Assembly: GCA_030159075.1 (NCBI GenBank)
Contig: BROG01000264.1
Coordinates: 463,501-527,500 of the forward strand
DNA length: 64,000 bases
Source of the DNA: Atrina japonica
Taxonomy: Eukaryota; Mollusca; Bivalvia; Pterioida; Pinnidae
Direction of reading: 5' to 3'
The position numbers were made by a program, and so were the translations under genes. The first letter of the stretch is position 1, and every line of letters starts with the position of its first letter. Under the pieces are notes generated by a model, which was given only the letters and a program-made list of their open reading frames with translations, did not search any database and was not told the DNA's origin. This document shows positions 59,327 to 64,000 of this stretch, piece after piece.

Positions 59327-59712
59327 TTTAACTGAAGATAAAATAGTTTTAACTGAGAAAATTTAGGTTTAACTGATGAAGCACGCCGAAATTACAACAA
59401 TGAGTTAATCCTAGTTTTTCTCGAGATAAACCTAATTTTGGTCCAGTTAAAAAGGGTTACGAGTTCAACCTAATTTTCTCCAGTTAATGCTAGTTTTTTC
59501 TCCTAACCCACATAAACTAGGATTTACTGCGCCAAAATCATATTAATACTCATTTATATGATTGTGGCGCAGTTAAATCTAGATTTTCTCAGTTAAACCT
59601 AGTTTTTCTCCAGTTAATGTGGGTTACTGAGAAAAACTAGGTTTAACTGGAGAAAAACTGGGTTTAACTGAGAAAAAACTAGGTTTAACTCATTAATGTG
59701 ATTTTGGCGTTC
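59325..59712. repeat. Complex of inverted short repeats with a long hairpin
   Basis: A motif of the form CTAGTTTTTCTCCAGTTAA occurs at least six times, in both orientations. At its centre is a 17-bp hairpin with one mismatch: CTGCGCCAAAATCATAT (59527-59543) and ATATGATTGTGGCGCAG (59556-59572). AACCCACAT and ATGTGGGTT flank it. A third partial copy of the stem is at about 59688-59710. It directly follows a TA microsatellite. Confidence 0.65.
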
Positions 59713-59865
59713 CATACATGAGAAGTTAATTTGCATCGCCCAGATACTGAGGCAGTGGCGGATTCAAGGGGAAGGGGCGTATGCGCCCCCTTTGGACGCC
59801 AAAGTATAGATGTAGTAGATGTAGATACAGTAAAAGTCTACTCGAAAGCCCAGAAGTTAACAAAC

Positions 59866-59874
<9 letters not shown>

Positions 59875-59931
<57 letters not shown>
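59875..59931. repeat. (GA)n microsatellite
   Basis: About 28 GA units in intron 1 of the HEPN/ankyrin gene. Confidence 0.95.
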
Positions 59932-59933
<2 letters not shown>

Positions 59934-60195
59934 ATGATATCAATGGTCCAGCTAACACATTTGGTTTTTGGCCGAGAACTGTACGACAACGGACAGGGAC
60001 GTGACTATAGGGAACCCATATCACAGATGCGAGGCCCTAGTTATATTTGCCATAACATAAACATAACAGACAATTGCAATACTTATCAATTGTGATATTC
60101 AAATGTGTATAATTTTCACCCTTTTAACATTTTCTTGTTATACAGCCAAGTTCTACATCTTGATACTTGTTCATTCAACAATAATTTATATTTAC

Positions 60196-60841
60196 CTGGA
60201 TAATATTGAGTATTCTGTTACACCATTCTTTGTCAAGTACAGCAGATTCAAGTTTCTTAATATCTTCTTTAATCTGATTTGCAAAACCCATGCCACAAGT
60301 CTGAGCCAATTCCTTTATGTTATGGGTGGCATCCTTCCAGAGATTTGTAAAGTCTGTAACCGGTAGCTTAGCTGGTGATTTATGCACGAATTCATTTCGT
60401 AATTTGCGAATTTTTTCTACATAAACTTTATCACATGGAGACAGATGTATAATATTTATGAGGAGGCAACTCACAAAGGATATGTCCACCTCTGCCACGG
60501 TAATTCCAGGACTTGCAACATAGCTACACCAGCAATCATCTGTGTTACCGGACACTGGGCATTTAGTAGATGTCTTGAACACTGATTCCCACTGATCTTT
60601 CCGAAATACTGAATAATTTCTGTTTATGGATTTACAATGACAACATTGTTTTGGTTTCCATAAGTGAAATATCTGGTGTTTGTTTATATTGAGGAAATCT
60701 TCAAATGTCGATGGTGTAATCGCCGATGTCAATTTTTTTCTCAATGTATCTGTGCCTATATTTAGCAACAGATCCGCTGTCCGGTAATAATTAGCTGACT
60801 CTAAATCTCGGTCTACCATCTTTCATCTCACATCATAATGT
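60196..60841 (-). CDS. Exon 1 of HEPN/coiled-coil/ankyrin gene: DZIP3-like HEPN domain
   Basis: The coding part runs from ATG at 60819 to the donor after 60196: 208 codons, ending in phase 0 (CAG|GTAAAT). A pyrimidine-rich acceptor (TTTCGTTTCAG) at 60842 shows that the exon starts in the 5' leader. The protein resembles the HEPN domain of DZIP3-like proteins that are expanded in bivalves: a Cys cluster QCCHC near residue 58, a CWC cluster near 96, a hydrophobic helix near 113-125, and the motif RNEFVH at 141-146. That motif is the R-x4-H signature of HEPN ribonucleases, so RNA cleavage or binding is possible, but activity is inferred. Kozak context is AAAGATGG. No NTPase domain follows. Family call is from remembered motif pattern, not a search. 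Confidence 0.82.
60820..60841 (-). promoter_or_regulatory. 5' leader segment with short upstream ORFs
   Basis: The 22-base leader between the acceptor and the start codon contains ATG ATG TGA (a two-codon upstream ORF) and a further out-of-frame ATG that overlaps the main start. Such uORFs often lower translation; effect here is inference. Confidence 0.4.
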
Positions 60842-60866
60842 CTGAAACGAAAACAAAATCAAAATA

Positions 60867-61847
60867 CAGTGAACCCGCTTTACAACGACTTTCATTATAA
60901 CGGAATATTCGGTATCCGACAAGAATCGCTCGGGAACAAATGTATATGTACATAAAAAGTACTCATTACAACGGAATATTCGGTATCCGACTCCGACATT
61001 AGATTCCGGGAACAAATGTACAAAACTCAATGTAAATACACTCTTTACAACGACGTAACATAGAACCCACCAGCTGATCTGGCTATTGTTTTCAGTCTTG
61101 ATTTTCCTCACGGTTGAGATCACAGGTAAAAATAATTGTGTCAATAAAATACTTACACCGTCAATTGTTGATCGGGGATAGGCGTCAACGATTAGCCTTA
61201 CCTGTACTGCAGTAGGTCTAATGTTTATAAAACAGGTTTTGTTGGAACTGAACCGACATTAAAATGCAAACTGTACACAAATTAAAAAAAAGATAATTAA
61301 ATAATTAAAAACAAACACATATAGTTGACAAGTTCCGTTAGGCTACATGTCTGTGCCGATGTAGTTACAATGGCGTATCTTTAAATTACTTCAAATTTTG
61401 CGACAGCCGTAGACATTTTAGTAAGATTTTATTCATGAAAGGCATTTTTAATTAATTTGTATCAGCAATCTTGGCGCTTTTTATTTAAGCAATAAAGAAT
61501 CCAACTCGGAATCAGGCACATTCGGGTTTTTTTGTACATGATCCAAGCATTTTACGACATCACCGATTTACTATATGCGACCGAAAAAATAATTGTGCAT
61601 CGATGTTAACAAGATTATCTTGTCATATAAATATGACAATTAAAAGGGTGAAAATAGTATGAAATAACATAATAAGAACCGTTATGACTTTCTGTTTTAT
61701 TTATTTACATGTAATTATATGCGTAAATGATAATCAAGTGAGCTAAATAAAAAATGCCCACCACATCAATTTCGTTACAGTGACAAATTCGATATAACGC
61801 CAATCCTATGTAGGAACAAACATGGTCGTTGTAAAGAGGGTTCACTG
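60867..61847. mobile_element. pogo/Tigger-like non-autonomous DNA transposon
   Basis: The 981-base element has terminal inverted repeats: CAGTGAACCCGCTTTACAAC at the left end and its near-complement ending GGGTTCACTG at the right. It is flanked by TA on both sides, the target duplication of Tc1/mariner/pogo elements. The CAGTGAACC...TATAACG style of end is typical of Tigger elements. No transposase frame is seen inside. It sits about 25 bases upstream of the splice acceptor of the HEPN exon, inside the leader intron. Confidence 0.75.
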
Positions 61848-63094
61848 TATACATGTATACTATATCCCAAGGGTAAAGTTATCAACCAATCCATCCCTGA
61901 AGTCACATTTGGACTCGCCCATTTCAAAGAATGGTTAAGTCTACTGTCAGAATACAGGGTGTATAATTTAAAAATTAAATATTTGGTACCTAACCGATAT
62001 TGTCAAAAAGAAAGGGCTCTGCAAATCAGGAGTTGTAAAACTAAAGACTAGAATGCAATTTATGGATTTTTTTCATATTTTGGATCTATACAGCATAGAC
62101 ATATTGTGAATGGAAGAGAAGGAAACATTACGATAGAACTAACATAGTGTATTTTAGAAATAGTATTTTTCAAGAGGCCAAGACAAAAATCAGTTTCGAA
62201 GATTGTAAAGTCTCAGAACTGTGGCATATATTGCCAAATATTAGCCATAATCAAAATCATTCTAGATCTCATTGATGTAAAACATTAGACTTAATTATGT
62301 TCGCTGGATTGCTAAGTAAAACCCGGGTTTTGACATGACGAAGTCCGTTCTTTCGTCTGTCTACCCGTCAATGTCAACAATTTGGTTTAGCTCTTGAGTT
62401 TAGACACTTTTGCTCCATTGTGGGAAGACAATTGATATCTCTTTGAAACTTCACATGTAGATAGATGTTGATGAAAACTATCTATCACAGCCTTCGTTTT
62501 TGTAATTAGGGGAGATCAAAGTAGAAATGGGGTGGGGATTGGGTTAACCATAGAAACTATAGGGACTGCACCCCTTAAGTTGGAAAAATATGTAAACCTT
62601 TTATATTTTTGTGAAAAGTTAAAGTATTATATATTTATGTTAGCAGTCTCAACCCCCTGTTTCAAAATGTCACGATCTTTGTACGGACGAATTAGTACAA
62701 AAAATACAATCCTAGTAGGGGACCTAGAGTACTTGCATTAAAATTCCTGCAGCAGCTGATACAAGTTGACAATGTGAAAAAAATACTCCCACACCCCCTT
62801 TTGCAGGTTTACAAATTCATAAACAATTCAAAATATAAGATTTCAGCAAAATTATTTCAATAAAACATTTCTTCTCTACCTAATTACAGGTAGAACACAA
62901 TAAATTCATGCATTATTGGGAAGAAATGGGGGAAATTAAAATAACATACAAAATTAATATAAAAACGCATCTAAAAGTTATTTACTTAAATTTTGAAATT
63001 TACATTTTTGAATCATGTATCTTATAAATCACTCAAATGTAGCAGTTCAATTCATGCAACAGCTCTAGAAGATAATATTTTAAAATAAAAAGTA
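61848..63094. other. Region upstream of the HEPN/ankyrin gene, nothing recognised
   Basis: The promoter and first leader exon of the gene are expected in or beyond this stretch, because the HEPN exon begins at a splice acceptor. No clear TATA-plus-donor combination was identified. Confidence 0.3.
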
Positions 63095-63285
63095 ACCACT
63101 GATGCCAATTATGCCCCACCCTGGATCCACATCTGAACGGATCTGGCCGAAAAACACTTGATAGAGGCCTTTTAAATTTCATCAAAATCCGTTCAGCCTT
63201 TTTGGAGAAGAAGTCGACAAAGTCAAAAATTGAACAGACAGACATATAGCAATCAGAACGTTTGGTTCAGGTGAGCTAATATTTA
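63095..63285. mobile_element. Same short element, 3' part
   Basis: Shares TTCATCAAAATCC(G/C)TTCAG and GGTTCAGGTGAGCTAA with 11380-11505; here CTAA is followed by T. The hairpin's left arm is degenerate. Confidence 0.42.
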
Positions 63286-63559
63286 AAGGATGCAACACTT
63301 TTCTTTTCATTTAGTTAACTAGTCACGTATTTCCGCCCCGCATAACTTTGGGTATCAAAAATATTAGCAACTGTGATGTAAACATAGTAAGTATGTGCCT
63401 TTAAATGTGCAAATTTACAGTTATAACGTATCACTTTATCGGGATATAAATTATGCACTATACTGTTGATTTATGTTACGGTCATGCCTTGCATTTCATA
63501 TAGCTATACACCTAGCATCGCATCCAAGCTATTCAATTACAAACAGGTTTTGCAGTGCC

Positions 63560-64000
63560 TGGACATGTCCACATGTCAGTGTGCTTAATCTCCGTTCAAA
63601 TACAATCCTACCGGACATGTCAACACCGGCGACGTTTCTATTGTTGAAAACGAAAGCCTCAAAAATCTTATTTTAAGGGGCCCTAAATACCGGGAAGCCC
63701 GTTCCTTTAATTGGCGTCAGAATTTCAGTTTAGTAAGAATTCTATCGCAGATTATGCCAGACGATGGGCCAAACATGAGGACGTAGAACCAGACACTTTG
63801 TCTGAGTGGCTAAAAGCCATACGATGGTTGATAAAATCTCGTATTCGAAAACTTAAAGGGACTATGAAAACACGTTATTCGTCTATATTTAGTGATCCAG
63901 AAGTAGTAATTGAACTGGATAGATTACATGACAATATGTACTGGTACCAGCAGACAAAGCCTCAAATAATATAGTTTTTATTTGTAAAGCACATTGCTAT
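63560..64000 (+). mobile_element. PLE group I, N-terminal coding part, runs off the window
   Basis: In two frames the sequence gives HVNTGDVSIVENE..RGPKYREARSFNWRQN, then NSIADYARRWAKHEDVEPDT and, after another shift at 63940, VPADKASNNIVF. These are the conserved N-terminal blocks of this PLE group, which precede the RT motifs seen at 26.7 kb. Two frameshifts make it a pseudogene. The RT core should follow beyond 64000. Confidence 0.72.

Noticed and set aside
59370..59400. Hammerhead core CTGATGA...GAAA at 59374
   Set aside because: Helix I does not pair and the match lies in a family of GTTTAACTGAGAAA repeats, so it is coincidental.
59781..60095. 104-codon frame with a long Arg-Glu run
   Set aside because: The run is the GA microsatellite in an intron; the opposite strand is equally open.
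60833..61144. 103-codon minus-strand frame upstream of the HEPN start
   Set aside because: It lies inside the Tigger-like element and intron, with no conserved transposase motif.

Overview
The window looks like a piece of a large, AT-rich, repeat-packed animal genome, most likely a bivalve mollusc. The evidence is spliced genes with GT-AG introns, C-type lectin exons of the secreted perlucin-like kind, a DZIP3-type HEPN domain joined to ankyrin repeats, many tRNA-headed SINEs, and abundant Penelope-like retroelements. No bacterial operon, rRNA or true tRNA gene was seen. Most long open frames are transposon debris or antisense shadows. Assignment to bivalves is inference from gene and repeat types.

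Host genes lie at the two ends, all on the minus strand. (1) 1.0-23.7 kb: a C-type lectin (CTLD) locus. Lectin B has three phase-compatible exons: a TATA-driven signal-peptide exon (23505-23625), then 13417-13603 and 12915-13134, giving a 175-residue secreted CTLD. Lectin A exons (17498-17588, 8887-9095, probable terminal exon 7695-7856) also join in phase, yet they interleave with B. A second copy of the terminal exon lies at about 1000-1140. (2) 50.9-60.84 kb: a five-coding-exon gene (60196-60841, 58886-59074, 55341-55398, 54025-54069, 51979-53633) encoding DZIP3-like HEPN domain, coiled coils and about a dozen ankyrin repeats, 856 residues. An in-frame GAA-to-TAA stop ends it; further ankyrin repeats downstream are decayed. 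HEPN plus ankyrin layouts fit innate-immune or antiviral sensors, but this one shows no NTPase.

Between and inside the genes: three groups of Penelope-like elements (the best reverse transcriptase at 26.6-28.1 kb; RT plus GIY-YIG endonuclease at 45.6-46.6 kb), a BEL/Pao-type integrase remnant (20.6-21.1 kb), a Tc1-like transposase pseudogene (36.7-37.1 kb), a pogo/Tigger-like TIR element (60.9-61.8 kb), Helitron-like ends, several families of inverted-repeat elements, two SINE families and long microsatellites. One interspersed repeat carries a hammerhead ribozyme motif, clearest at 37341-37390. The strongest leads for new biology are the HEPN/coiled-coil/ankyrin gene, the interleaved lectins and the hammerhead-bearing repeats.
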